64,000 bases of DNA from Oreohelix idahoensis (GCA_024509875.1 JAMPIV010012274.1:1-64000), one strand, 5' to 3'; counted from the first letter of the stretch, positions 34,381 through 46,052 are shown. Notes: a model not told the origin generated them from the letters alone. Made by a program: numbers and translations.

Positions 34381-35575
34381 TTCAGATTCATCATATTCTA
34401 TATTGCTCCATGTGGGGCATGGATCCACCACCCCAGATTGTCCCTGCACGAAGCCTGCATCAAAGCGTTAATATACCTATTGCATCTGTGGTTTCTGTTG
34501 TAACTTGTTTTACGTGATGAAGTAGCCAGCCCTGTCCACAAAGTTATATCAATCGCCTCTTACAGTGACAGAATGGGGCGACCCCTCTCGATCTCACTTT
34601 CACTACGGCAGTACTCAGTTCATTTGATGTACTGATTTAATTGAGTGCTTTTCAATAGTAGCACCATTTCTTTCTGCTGTGTAGCAGATATTTTCTCATT
34701 TTTAAATATTCTTACACTCCTCTCAGCGATAGTCGTCATGTCTGTGTATTTACCTGTCTATCCCTGTGGATAGAGTAGACGGTAATGCAAGGTTGACCGA
34801 CAGAAATCCGATTTAATTCTCATCGAGGGTAAATTCTGAGTTAAATTGGATGGTGGAATAGAAGAGTGGGGCACATAAAAATGTGTCGGAAAACGCAACA
34901 CTCAGGAGAGCGTTTCGTTTCTATTATTTATCATAGTTATTGGTGGTACCAGCAGAAAGTACTATCTCTGGAACAAGAAGGGACAAGTGGCCTTCGCTTT
35001 AAGACGAGGGACCTACTTTCGTAGACTCTCCTTTACATTTCTGGGAAACGAGCTACACCCGACAACCTTGACCAGCGTGGGCAGTGTAAAAAGAACCAAC
35101 CCATCAGAAGGAGCAGAACCGTCATTGGAAGCTTAGTTCAATATATATGCTGCCACTTGAACTTCTTGTAAAAATTTACATCCCATCATGACCGTGATGA
35201 TAACTTTTTCTTGATCCAAAACTATTAAATTATTTTCAAACTGTTAAAACTTAAGTGATTATTAAATTTTGTTATTTGTAATTTTATAAATTTAACTTCG
35301 ATTTAATCCTTTTACTTGTACTGCATGTTTGTCTCATTCAATTTACTACACACACTCTAAACAGAGCTTTACCAGAATAATAAGAATTCCACTGGGTAAA
35401 TCAGCTAAAATCAGTTAAATCAGTTAAACAAGCTAAAATTAACTATTGCTTAATTCTTCACAAAAGTTGTCGGCAGATTCTAGAATTAACGTGCTCAGCC
35501 AAAGCAGCATTGTTTTCGCTTATCTGTCACTACCCTTCTATCTACATCTCTACCAAGAGTAATCTTGTGCGAAGG
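34381..35575. other. Intergenic sequence, nothing recognised
   Basis: AT-rich; no supported gene or repeat up to the 13-bp satellite. Confidence 0.5.
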
Positions 35576-35577
35576 TT

Positions 35578-37068
35578 TTTGTCTTCAGTTCCTGTCATCA
35601 GTTCCTGTCATCAGTTCCTGTCATCAGTTTTTGTCATCAGTTCCTGTCATCAGTTCCTGTCTTCAGTTCCTGTCATCAGTTCCTGTCATCAGTTCCTGTC
35701 ATCAGTTCCTGTCATCAGTTTTTGTCATCAGTTATTGTCATCAGTTCCTGTCATCAGTTCATGTCTTCAGTTCCTGTCATCAGTTCCTGTCATCAGTTTT
35801 TGTCATCAGTTATTGTCATCAGTTCCAGTCATCAGTTTTTGTCATCAGTTCCTGTCATCAGTTCCTGTCATCAGTTCCTGTCATCAGTTCATGTCATCAG
35901 TTCCTATCATCAGTTCCTGTCATCAGTTCCTGTCATCAGTTCTTGTCATCAGTTCCTGTCATCAGTTTTTGGTCATCAGTTCATGTCATCAGTTTTTGTC
36001 ATCAGTTCCTGTCATCAGTTTTTGTCATCAGTTCCTGTCATCAGTTCCTGTCATCAGTTCCTGTCATCAGTTTTGTCATCAGTTATTGTCATCAGTTCCT
36101 GTCATCAGTTCCTGTCATCAGTTCCTATCATCAGTTCCTGTCATCAGTTCCTGTCATCAGTTCATGTCATCAGTTCCTATCATCAGTTCCTGTCATCAGT
36201 TCATGTCATCAGTTCCTGTCATCAGTTCATGTCATCAGTTTTTGTCATCAGTTCCTGTCATCAGTTCTTGTCATCAGTTCCTGTCATCAGTTTTTGGTCA
36301 TCAGTTCCTGTCATCAGTTTTTGTCATCAGTTCCTGTCATCAGTTCCTGTCATCAGTTCATGTCATCAGTTCCTATCATCATTTCCTGTCATCAGTTCCT
36401 GTCATCAGTTCATGTCATCAGTTCCTATCATCAGTTCCTGTCATCAGTTCCTGTCATCAGTTCATGTCATCAGTTCCTATCATCAGTTCCTGTCATCAGT
36501 TCATGTCATCAGTTCCTGTCATCAGTTCCTATCATCAGTTCCTGTCATCAGTTCATGTCATCAGTTCCTGTCATCAGTTCCTGTCATCAGTTCCTGTCAT
36601 CAGTTCCTGTCATCAGTTCCTGTCATCAGTTCATGTCATCAGTTCCTGTCATCAGTTCATGTCATCAGTTCATGTCATCAGTTCCTGTCATCAGTTCATG
36701 TCATCAGTTTTTGTCATCAGTTCCTGTCATCAGTTCTTGTCGTCAGTTCCTGTCATCAGTTTTTGGTCATCAGTTCCTGTCATCAGTTTTTGTCATCAGT
36801 TCCTGTCATCAGTTCCTGTCATCAGTTCATGTCATCAGTTCATGTCATCAGTTCCTATCATCAGTTCCTATCATCAGTTCCTGTCATCAGTTCCTATCAT
36901 CAGTTCCTATCATCAGTTCCTGTCATCAGTTCATGTCATCAGTTCATGTCATCAGTTCATGTCATCAGTTCCTATCATCAGTTCCTATCATCAGTTCCTA
37001 TCATCAGTTCCTGTCATCAGTTCCTGTCATCAGTTCATGTCATCAGTTCCTATCATCAGTTCCTGTCA
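35578..37068. repeat. 13-bp satellite, left block (about 114 copies)
   Basis: The unit is CCTGTCATCAGTT, with variants starting TTT, CAT or TCT and a CCTATC form. Thirteen is not a multiple of three, so the reading frame cycles and a 39-bp/13-residue period (SSVPVISSCHQFL) stays open in all three plus frames. A rare 14-base unit (TTTTTGGTCATCAGTT) at 35966, 36291 and 36760 marks higher-order duplications of about 325 and 469 bp with shared flanking variant order. Confidence 0.97.
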
Positions 37069-37077
37069 CCGTGGGAT

Positions 37078-38745
37078 TTGGATGAACAGGGATTTTTTCT
37101 TCTTCCTTCTTCCTCGTTCGCCTTCAGACTTCCACATTTATGACTCTAATAAAGGCAGCAGTCAACCCAAGGCTCCCAACATCTCCAAACAGTTTTTCGT
37201 TGACAGAAGTGGGTTGTTGCCATATGCTACTCCGTTCATTACTGTACGTTGGGCAGTATTGCAGCAGGTGTTCGACTGTCATTGGGCTGGTACCGCAGGT
37301 GCAGAGATCTGTTGCACCAATTTTGTATTTGTGGTACAGATGGTATCTCAATCTATTGTGACCAGTGTGTAGCCGAAAAATGATGACCTGTTCTTTTCTG
37401 GATAGTTGATGATATGCATCATTTTTCAAATGTCCCGGGTGCTCTCTTTCCCATTTGAACTTGGATGTAGCCTTTATAGTGGTCTTTGCCGTTGCGTAAG
37501 TTGTCTCTATATCATTTTGTTGTAAGGCACCTCCTTCCTTAGCAAGTCTGTCTGCCTCCTCATTTCCTGGTATGTTGCAATGGGCTGGTATCCACTGGAT
37601 AGTGCACTTCTTGAAGCATTTGGCCAGTCTTTCAAGGGAGATTATCAGATCTTTCAATCCTTTACTTTGGTGGCTCTTCAACGCTGATATTATTGAGAGG
37701 GCATCTGAAAAGATTACTATCTGTTTTTCTGCCTGTGCTTTGCATTCAATAAGAGTTTCAGCTGCCTGTTTCAGGGCTTCTGCTTCAGCACAGAAGTTAT
37801 TGCAGTATTTTCCAGTGGCAATTGCCATAGAGTGAATTCTATTCGGGACCCCAAGATGCAGCAATAGTGAATGCAGTCAGCGACCCATAGCTTGACTGCC
37901 TGCGTCAGGACCAGCGAACCAGAGCTGGTCAAGACCGTGCTCCACCTCCACGTGGTGGTCCTGGAAACAGTCTGCAGCAGTGCAGGCTGGCTGAGCGAGC
38001 ATGGATCGAAATGGGAAGGCAAACCCGGTCCTTAAAAAATGCCGTGCAGAAGTCGGATGTGTCGACCGAAAGGTGCAGATATCACAGCTTAGGCGCAAAC
38101 AGACACAACGCAACCACCGTCCTTTTCAGGACGAACGAAGAAGAAGAAGAAGAAGAATTCTATTCTTTAATTTTATGAGGATGCCGGCACCCCCATTTTC
38201 AACTGCATTTGTTGCCGAACCATCAGTATATGCATGTGTCCAAAGCTTTGCTGGAAATGTTTGGTCAATATACTTGGTTGCTATACACTTTCTTTGTGTT
38301 TCTGTCTGTGTTCCCATACCTTCAATGCCTGGAATATCAGATTTTAACTTAGGAAAGCATCTTATTTTCCACAGTGGGATAGTTGAGCTTGTTGGGATTT
38401 TCTTTGCAACTGAGCTTGCTAGTATGGTATTATTGTTAATTTTTTCTTTTGCTTGGGCGACAAAGTTAGTTCGCTTGAGCCTGCCTCTTCCTAGCCTATT
38501 CATTCTTTCGTACAATGAGTGTCCTTCGAGCCTCTTAAATTTTTCAGCTTGTTTTAAGACTCTGCTGTCACGTCTATCCTCCATTGACTGTAGCCCTGTG
38601 ATGTTTTCCATATGGTTGATTTGTGTAGACTTTAGGGCCCCTGTTATAATACGTGCTGCTTGGTTTTGGAGTCCGCTTACTCTGTCAAAATTTGATTTTG
38701 CTGCCGTCGACCAAGCTGTGATGCCAGTAAGAGAGATAGTCTCAG
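37078..38745 (-). pseudogene. RNase-H-bearing LINE, 3' part of the polymerase ORF, interrupted
   Basis: The minus strand reads ITAWSTAAKSNFDRVSGLQN, AARIITGALKST and MENITGLQSMEDRRDSRVL (polymerase tail). Then WTHAYTDGSATNAVENGGAG begins RNase H (first Asp in YTDGS). After the inserted segment 37845-38154 it continues NNFCAEAEAL, QIVIFSDALSIISAL and IQWIPAHCNIPGNEEADRLA (the other RNase H residues), then LCTCGTSPMTVEHLLQYCP, a zinc-knuckle-like end, and a stop at 37124. This layout fits RNase-H-containing LINE clades such as the I group. Both flanks of the insertion stay in one frame. Reverse-transcriptase motifs and the endonuclease are absent, so it is 5' truncated. Confidence 0.8.
37845..38154 (+). 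mobile_element. 310-bp retroposon with GAA-repeat tail inserted in the LINE
   Basis: GAATTCTATTC flanks it at 37834-37844 and 38155-38165 as a perfect 11-bp target duplication. The insert ends in ACGAAGAAGAAGAAGAAGAA, a simple-repeat tail, so it lies on the plus strand, opposite to the LINE. The body starts GGGACCCCAAGATGCAGC. No tRNA A/B boxes are evident, so its origin is unclear. A similar ACGAAGAAGAAGAACAAGAA string at about 59337 may mark another copy's tail. Confidence 0.8.
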
Positions 38746-40007
38746 GGATTTAGTTTTGATAGAACAAAAGAGTATGAAAAAATGGTTTAAGAAATGTAAA
38801 TAATTTATTAAATGGACTATTTGTCCTATAGATGGGAGACAAGAGCCAGCATATATGTGCTTGGTTGGTAAGGGAGAGAACTATTTTTGATGTAAATATT
38901 TTCTGTAAGTACATGGTTCTGGTTTACAAAATTTGCATAACGAGTGTTTTTAATAAGCTTGAAGTAAGAGAACATAGCATTTGAGCATAAATCACTAAGG
39001 GAGATAACCATAATATTAGCGCCCTTTAGAGTTAAGCGAACGGAGAGCAGAATAAACGCACGAGAAAAGTGAGCGAAGTATAAACAGTTACAGAGAGAAG
39101 CTCACTGAGTTGTTTATGAAGGTATTAACCGTGATCGGTGAGTGAACTGAACAATGGACCAATCGTATTGACTAAAACAAGGACCGAATCACGGGATAGG
39201 AATAGAAGGACAGAGAGAAATCAGTCCCACCAGAAAATATTGACAAGGCAGGTCGCGCCTTGCTGGGCTCTCAAGAACAGTGAAACCTGCGGTTTGCAGG
39301 AGGCTCTTCCGACGTAGCTAGACTTAGAATTGTAGCGTAGGAATTCTGGAGAATAGAGGCATATGTACAATATTGATTTATAGGAGATGCTCTCTCTCAC
39401 ACAGGTTGCTTGATAAATAAACAGCTGATGTTAAGATAGACGAAGTATCGTCTCAGGCATGATATGTTCCACAGAGAGATGCACAATATTGGTTTACAGG
39501 AGATGCACTCCCAATTATTTGCTGATTGCCAGAAAACGCATTGTGTAAATAAACGAAAAGTCATCACTGGCATGACTAGATAAGAAGAGACTACAGCAGC
39601 GATACTTTTGATGAAAGCTGATATTATTTATATATTTATGAACTATGTTTAGTTATCGATATCATTTTCAGAGTTAGGTTAGACAGGTCTAGGAAATTAG
39701 AAAGTGATGACCTCGTAAAAATGGAAAAGAAGATGGAGTTGTTGAACCCTGCTCAATTGAATGTTGAATCTTTAGCATTGTAATTAAACATTTGGTTGAT
39801 AGTGAAACTTACCCACGCAAGTTGAGTTGGATTGTTACAAAGGTGTGAAAGAGCAGAAATATAGCACATATTTATATAATCAGAACTACAGGCAAAACCA
39901 CTAATACGAGGTAGTCGCTAGTAACAACGAGGAGGGAAGAACGAAGCCTGGGAAATAATGAGACGGACCACATCTCATCCAAGAACATACACCTCTGGCG
40001 GAAAAGA
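38745..40007. mobile_element. 1.26-kb segment between 22-bp direct repeats, possible nested insertion
   Basis: GCCAGTAAGAGAGATAGTCT followed by CA occurs at 38723-38744 and again at 40008-40029. The first copy is LINE coding sequence; the second lies near the right satellite block. The segment between has no open frame or recognisable ends. It contains a ~120-bp imprecise tandem pair (CAATATTGATTTATAGGAGA near 39369 and CAATATTGGTTTACAGGAGA near 39483). A long target duplication or a local rearrangement both explain it. Confidence 0.4.
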
Positions 40008-40128
40008 GCCAGTAAGAGAGATAGTCTCACTTGGAAGATAAGCAGGAGAACTAGACAGACGAGTAAACTAGGCCTGCCTCAGTCACCTAGTAGAAAGCTA
40101 TTGAAAGAATCACCACCGCTGTGACATT

Positions 40129-40690
40129 CCTATCATCAGTTCATGTCATCAGTTCATGTCATCAGTTCCTGTCATCAGTTCCTGTCATCAGTTCCTGTCA
40201 TCAGTTCTTGTCATCAGTTCCTGTCATCAGTTCCTATCATCAGTTCATGTCATCAGTTCCTGTCATCAGTTCCTGTCATCAGTTCCTGTCATCAGTTCCT
40301 GTCATCAGTTTTTTCATCAGTTCCTCTCATCAGTTCTTGTCATCAGTTCCTGTCATCAGTTTTTGTCATCAGTTCCTGTCATCAGTTCCTGTCATCCGTT
40401 CTTGTCATCAGTTCTTGTCATCAGTTCCTGTCATCAGTTCTTGTCATCAGTTCTTGTCATCAGTTCCTGTCATCAGTTTTTGTCATCAGTTCCTGTCATC
40501 AGTTCCTGTCATCAGTTCCTGTCATCAGTTGTTGTTATCAGTTGTTGTGATCAGTTCCTGTCATCAGTTTTTGTCATCAGTTCCTGTCATCAGTTTTTGT
40601 CATCAGTTCCTGTCATCAGTTCCTGTCATCAGTTCTTCTCATCAGTTCTTGTCATCAGTTCTTTTCCTCAATTCGTGTCTTCGGTTCTTG
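40129..40690. repeat. 13-bp satellite, right block (about 43 copies)
   Basis: Same unit and variants as 35578-37068. It starts at CCTATCATCAGTTCATG and decays after 40640 (TTTTCCTCAATTCGTG). The two blocks most simply represent one array split by the LINE insertion. Confidence 0.95.
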
Positions 40691-40699
40691 TCATCCGTT

Positions 40700-40785
40700 C
40701 CACAGAGTCAGGTTTCCATTTACAGCTGGGTAGACTGTAGCTTGACAATACCAGGTTTTGGCTGGTAAGCCAACGCTTAAATTTA
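40700..40785 (-). mobile_element. SINE fragment (TACCCAGCTGTAAATGG family)
   Basis: CCATTTACAGCTGGGTAGAC followed by GCTTGACAATACCAGGTTTT matches the 2.5-kb SINE body. The head is not visible. Confidence 0.5.
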
Positions 40786-41060
40786 ACTCGACAACCCACA
40801 CTAATTAAGATACCCTGCAGAAACTGGACTGTTCCATCCATTAGCGCTTGTTTGTAATGAGGCCTAGGGTCAGTGAAACCAAAAACAGAAGCTCATCAGA
40901 TCAAGATAATTTGCGTGGCTAACGCAGCAGAACTTTCACGCTCAAACGGCTTGACAATATTACATGGGCTGATGGTTACAGAATTTTAAGAAACCTAATG
41001 GGAAATAACACAATGGACAGCCAAAAGAAGGTTGTCCTGAAAGAAGCGAGTGCGAATAGG
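40786..41060. other. Intergenic sequence, nothing recognised
   Basis: No supported feature; short gap beside a Penelope-like fragment. Confidence 0.4.
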
Positions 41061-41061
41061 A

Positions 41062-41310
41062 AGCTTATTATTCATATTAGAAGGAAGCTATACATTTGTT
41101 AATGGACGTGTTATGAGAAGATGAAAGATGGAAAATATTGTGATAACATGAGAGATTGGCATAAAAAAGGGCGGGAGTAAATAAAAAATATGGAATACAT
41201 GTCACTAGAACACCGGACAAAGAGAACTGCTTACGATACAGCCACAAGGCCTTCGTAGGAGACAAGCGAGCGAAAACAGAAGAGAAAAAAGCAAGAACTA
41301 AGTAAAAAAC
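41062..41310 (-). mobile_element. Penelope-like element 3' fragment
   Basis: The minus strand reads SPTKALWLYRKQF, and CCACAAGGCCTTCGT at about 41241 on the plus strand also occurs at 23600 at the end of the larger Penelope-like copy. Purine-rich GAAGAGAAAAAAGCAAGAAC follows in both. Only the terminal region is present. Confidence 0.55.
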
Positions 41311-41559
41311 ATCAATAAAAATGATTCAACTCGCACATAGGAGTATCTGGTGATGCTTTTGTGATAATCCGTGTGTAAAAAAAAAGGAAAAACAAAGGGT
41401 GAAAGAGAACAAGAGAGAGAGAGTGAGCGACAAAGCGAGAGTCGAGAGAGAAGATATCGAACAGTTTCATACTGTGAGATAGAAAGAAGTCAAAAAGAGA
41501 AATGATAAACAAGCACTGATGACAGGAGTTAGGGAGCGATATTATTACCTACGCCATCT

Positions 41560-41895
41560 GGCATGGTACTTGAAGAAGAATGAGAAACAAGAGACCAGGG
41601 AGATCGTTAAACCAATACAGATAAAGAAGAATAATGGGGAACAAGAGATTAATGAGATCGTTTAACCAGCACAGGTACAGAATAGGGAGGAACAAGAGAT
41701 TAATGAGATTGTTTAACTAGTACAAATAAAGAAAAATAGTAAGGACCAAGGCATTAATGACATCATTAAACCAGTATAAATAAAGAAGAATAGTGTGGTA
41801 CAAAAGATCTATGACATCGTAGAATCAGTACACATAAAAAGAACAGTGATGAACAAGGAATCAATTAAATTGTAGAACCAGTACAAATGAAAGAA
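41560..41895. repeat. Diverged ~60-bp minisatellite, about six copies
   Basis: Each unit has AAGAAGAATA, an AACAAGAGATTAATGAGAT-like block and a GTTTAACCAGTACA-like block in that order. Copies drift by substitution and small indels. Confidence 0.8.
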
Positions 41896-41954
41896 CACTG
41901 TCAGAAATCTATTATATGTGTCTTTCTTATGTGATTTTCATATCCAATTGCTGT

Positions 41955-42392
41955 GACCAGTATTCACTTTTTTGTGAGTCATGGGCAATGACTACAACCC
42001 ATAAAAGCCAGATCCAAACCTCAGAAATGAGGTATCTGAGAAAGGTGGTTGAAGTAACAAGAAGAGACATGGTCCGCAACCAGACGATACGTCAAGGCCT
42101 AAAAAACCCAACCCTTGCAGTCCTAAGTAGAGCAGTCCCAACTGAGATGGTTTGGCCATGTCTGCAGAATGAGAGAAGATCGGCTACCACGGCAAGCATG
42201 GGAAACTAAGAGCCAGGGATCCAGACCTCCAGGACGACCCAAAGTCCGATGGGAGGACAACATTAGACAGTCTTTGAAGGACCGAGGACTAGAGTGGAAC
42301 CAAGCCAGGAGGAAGACAGCCGATATAATAGTATGGCGCTCTCTCTTACAAACCTCTACACGTCACGGTAGAATTGGAACGAATAAGTAAGT
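41955..42392 (+). mobile_element. LINE fragment, polymerase C-terminal region
   Basis: Plus-strand frames give CESWAMTTTHKSQIQTSEMR, YLRKVVEVTRRDMVRNQTIR, then after a frame change MREDRLPRQAWETKSQGSRP, PGRPKVRWEDNIRQSLKDRG and a RRKTADIIVWRSLL end. This matches jockey/CR1-type tails (GYEAW...RSKIQ..EMRFLR...RDR.RN..IR; RMPxxRLPRxAW...GxRPxGRPRxRWxD). Distinct from L3. One frame shift near 42140-42170. Confidence 0.75.
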
Positions 42393-42955
42393 AAGTCTTC
42401 CATTTGGTTTTGGGTGTGGGAAAGAAAGGCACTCATTGGCAAAATCTAGATGTCGAACTGTCTTTCAAAATCCACTGAATTCTATATGTTAATTTATGTC
42501 GTTCCTGTTTTCATAATTCAATCTATAGAAGGAAAATAGAAATAGTGACACGAGGCATCCCTGCCACACTCAAATTCTGATCCCAAATATTTCTGACTAC
42601 TGCATTTTATGTCCTCATATTTTTTTTCTCTTATTGCTTTAACAAAATTACGGGAAACACCAAAGTATCTCGTCATTTTCCAACGTGATTTTCTAAGTGG
42701 TTCCCAAACTCTTTCGCAGGCGATCTTAACTACACAATGAGGGACCTTAACTACACAATGCCGATGTAATAAATTGAATTGTTAAACAAAGCTAGAAGTG
42801 GCGAAGCAACATTGTCTTCTACGCCTGTTGGAGTGACATTTGACGAACGTACGTGCCCATATTAAATTGGTCATATTTTTCTCATACAGTCATTGACAAA
42901 AGTTTGTAACTTTCTTACTGATCTAAACACAACAACATTCAACATCACGTTTATA
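42393..42955. other. Intergenic sequence with two stray 21-bp repeat units
   Basis: Only notable content: CGATCTTAACTACACAATGA and GGGACCTTAACTACACAATG at 42721-42760, isolated outliers of the array at 43400-43890. Confidence 0.7.
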
Positions 42956-42957
42956 CT

Positions 42958-43085
42958 CCCCAAGGAGAATGGGCCTTCAACAAACTTATGTCAAGTCTTT
43001 CTGTCTCGCGCCATCAGCTCAAAGTCTTTCTACGTTTTTTTCACACCCTTCACGTCTGTCTCCAGTTCTCTTCTCCGTGTGTTAT
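42958..43085 (-). mobile_element. LINE L3 tail fragment (minus)
   Basis: CTCCCCAAGGAGAATGGGCC, TTCAACAAACTTATGTCAAG and GCGCCATCAGCTCAAAGTCT are complements of the L3 tail (FVEGL, ARD, MA.DRR). Decayed. Confidence 0.5.
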
Positions 43086-43399
43086 CCTAGAAGAAAAAAG
43101 GAGAGTCAGCAACCCAGTTTCGGCTTTCTCTAGGTCGGGTCATGAGCCCCCTTACCATAGAACCTTCTTCTGTCCTAGTTGACTTTTTTACCTTATTGGT
43201 CTGTCCATGCTGTTTATTGGAGATTTTGTGGTTTAAAATTGTCTACAGAATGGGGTAACGGGCCCCATACCCAACCCTCCTAAGTTGCCTCTTACGACAT
43301 AGTGGAAGGCTACAGTGTAACCATTCTTTGCTCCACTTTCGGGTCTCGGTAACACACGGGTGAAACAATATTCCTATGGGAAAATTATTAAATATGTAA

Positions 43400-43895
43400 C
43401 AATGAGGGATCTTAACTACACTTTGAGGGACCTTAACTACACAATGAGGGACCTTAACTACATTAAAAAGGGATCTTAACTACACAATGAGGAACCTTAA
43501 CAACACTATGAGGGATCTTAACTACACTATGAGGGATCTTAACTACACAATTAGGGACCTTAACTACACAATGAAGGATCTTAACTACACAATGAGGGAT
43601 CTTAACTATACAATGAGGGATCTTAACTACACAATGAGGGATCTTAACTACAAATTGCGAGATCTTAACTATACCATGAGGGATCTTAACTACAAATTGC
43701 AAGATCTTAACTACACAATGAGGGATCTTAACTACACAATGAGATTTCTTAACTACTCTATGAGGGTCTTAACTTCACAATGAGAGATCTTAACTACAGA
43801 CTGAGGGATCTTAACTACACAATGAGATATATTAACTACACAACTGAGGGATCTTAACTACGCCATGAGGAATCTTCACTACACTATGAAGAATA
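43400..43895. repeat. 21-bp minisatellite, about 23 copies
   Basis: The unit is GAGGGATCTTAACTACACAA plus T (21 bp); C/T at the sixth base and A/T near CACAAT/CACTAT vary. 21 is a multiple of three, so both strands stay open in 7-residue periods (MRDLNYT on plus, KIPHCVV on minus). Edges decay by length change. Confidence 0.95.
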
Positions 43896-44180
43896 CTAAC
43901 TACACAATGATGAATCTGAGATACATCCGAGCTAACATATAGAAAGTAGGCGCGAGGTTTGACTCTGATTTACTGATCACAAATTCCACAGCAGCCAGGC
44001 CTAAGAAGTTTTACCTTTTATCCCAAACACGTTACTAAAGCACCTGATACCGACCTAGGAAATTGCCTGCTTCGACTTTGTGAGTTCGTTAAAAAAATTA
44101 AATAACGATTTTGTTTCGCATACGGCAACGATTTTTAGAAAATACCTTTTGGTTAACACTTGTTACAGATAATGTGTAGC
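43896..44180. other. Intergenic sequence, nothing recognised
   Basis: No supported feature. Confidence 0.4.
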
Positions 44181-44181
44181 G

Positions 44182-44215
<34 letters not shown>

Positions 44216-44222
44216 GAGACAA
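44180..44222. repeat. (GA)n microsatellite
   Basis: GAGAGA tract with two CAG/CAA interruptions, about 80 bp before the GAGT array. Confidence 0.85.
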
Positions 44223-44300
44223 GAGGGGGAGAGGAGAGAGTTGTATGGATGTTACAGTAACCTGCAGAAAGAGAAATATGCATTCTTTGTGGTTTCTGTT

Positions 44301-45518
44301 GAGTGATTGAGTGAGTGCATGAGTGAGTGAGTGCATGAGTGAGTGAGTGAGTGCATGAGTGAGTGAGTGCATGAGTGAGTGCATGAGTGAGTGAGTGAGT
44401 GCATGAGTGCATGAGTGAGTGAGTGAGTGAGTGCATGAGTGAGTGAGTGAGTGAGTGCATGAGTGAGTGAGTGAGTACATGAGTGAGTGAGTGAGTGCAT
44501 GAGTGAGTGAGTGCATGAGTGCATGAGTGAGTGAGTGAGTGAGTGCATGAGTGAGTGCGTGAGTGAGTGAGTGCATGAGTGAGTGAGTGCATGAGTGAGT
44601 GCATGAGTGAGTGAGTGAGCGAGTGCATGAGTGAGTGAGTGAGTGAGTGTGTGAGTGCATGAGTGAGTGAGTGGGTGCATGAGTGAGTGAGTGCATGAGT
44701 GAGTGCATGAGTGCATGAGTGAGTGAGTGAGTGCATGAGTGAGTAAGTGCATGAGTGAGTAAGTGCATGAGTGAGTGAGTGCATGAGTGAGTGAGTGTAT
44801 GAGTGAGTGAGTGAGTGAGTGCGTGAGTGCATGAGTGAGTGAGTGCATGAGTGAGTGCATGAATGCATGAGTGAGTGAGTGAATATGTGAGTGAGTGAGT
44901 GCATGAGTGAGTGAGTGCATGAGTGAGTGAGTGCGTGAGTGAGTGCGTGAGTGCATGAGTGAGTGAGTGAGTGCATGAGTGAGTGAGTGCATGAGTGAGT
45001 GAGTGCATGAGTGAGTGAGTGCATGAGTGAGTGAGTGCATGAGTCAGTGAGTGAGTGAGTGAGTGAGTGAGTGAGTGCATGAGTGAGTGAGTGCATGAGT
45101 GAGTGAGTGAGTGCATGAGTGAGTGCATGAGTGAGTGCATGAGTGAGTGAGTGAGTGCATGAGTGAGTGCATGAGTGAGTGAGTGCATGAGTGAGTGAGT
45201 GCATGAGTGAGTAAGTGCATGAGTGAGTGAGTGAGTGCATGAGTGAGTGCATGAGTGAGTGAGTGCATGAGTGAGTGAGTGCATGAGTGAGTAAGTGCAT
45301 GAGTGAGTGAGTGAGTGCATGAGTGAGTGAGTGCATGAGTGAGTGAGTGCATGAGTGAGTGAGTGCATGAGTGAGTGAGTGAGTGCGTGAGTGCATGAGT
45401 GAGTGAGTGCATGAGTGAGTGAGTGAGTGAGTGAGTGAGTGCGTGAGTGAGTGAGTGCATGAGTGAGTGAGTGCATGAGTGAGTGAGTGCATGAGTGAGT
45501 GAGTGAGTGAGTGAGTGT
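44301..45518. repeat. GAGT/GCAT tetranucleotide-based satellite, about 1.2 kb
   Basis: Runs of GAGT of variable number alternate with GCAT, giving GTGAGTGAGTGCATGAGT-type units. All spacing is a multiple of four, so the frame cycles every 12 bases and the minus strand reads THSLTHSCTHSLMHS without stops in three frames. Rare variants GCGT, AAGT and GTAT are scattered. Confidence 0.97.
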
Positions 45519-45699
45519 TAGACAGATAAATGCTAACAGTATGAAGATAAAAGAAAGAAAATGAGAAACTGCAACCTCAAGAGAGAAAGACATAAGACAT
45601 TACATTTTGTTTTTTTTTTAAGTTATAAGAATTAGCAAAATAAATAAATGATGATATATCAGAAGTAACGCCAGAAACTGAAGGATAAGAAATAGGTAC

Positions 45700-45945
45700 C
45701 TTCACTCTTTACAAGTAGCTTCACCCTGACTTCATTCTTCACAAGTAACTTCACCCTGACTTCATACTTCCCAAGTAAACTCACTCTTGACTTCACTCTT
45801 CATAAGCAACTTCACCTTGGCTTCACACTTCACAAGTAACTTCACCCTGACCATACTTCCCAAGTAAACTCATTCTTGACTTCACTCGTCACAAACAACT
45901 TCACACTTCAGAAGCAACTTCATCCTGACTTCACAAGTAACTTCG
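45700..45945. repeat. Diverged ~30/60-bp minisatellite (ACTTCACCCTGACTTCA)
   Basis: CTTCACCCTGACTTCATACT, TTCACAAGTAACTTCACCCT and CCCAAGTAAACTCACTCTTG recur in alternating order. Diverged and without fixed unit length. Confidence 0.8.
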
Positions 45946-46052
45946 GAGGTAACTTTGTGGAGAGATATAATATTAGCTCGATCAAGCCCCCAACTGAATT
46001 AACAGTAAAATTCCTCTGTTTATTATTATTATTATTATTGCTTGCATTGGCT

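Noticed and set aside
35578..37068. CTGATGA in the complement of the 13-bp satellite, as in hammerhead ribozymes
   Set aside because: The second conserved core element (GAAA) and the helix I-III arrangement are missing; the match is a 7-mer by chance.
35510..37372. Open frames of 470-620 codons reading SSVPVISSCHQFL repeats
   Set aside because: A 13-bp stop-free unit opens all three plus frames. This is repeat structure, not a protein gene.
44098..45593. Open frames reading HSLTHSLMHS repeats
   Set aside because: Product of the GAGT/GCAT array; three minus frames are open at once.
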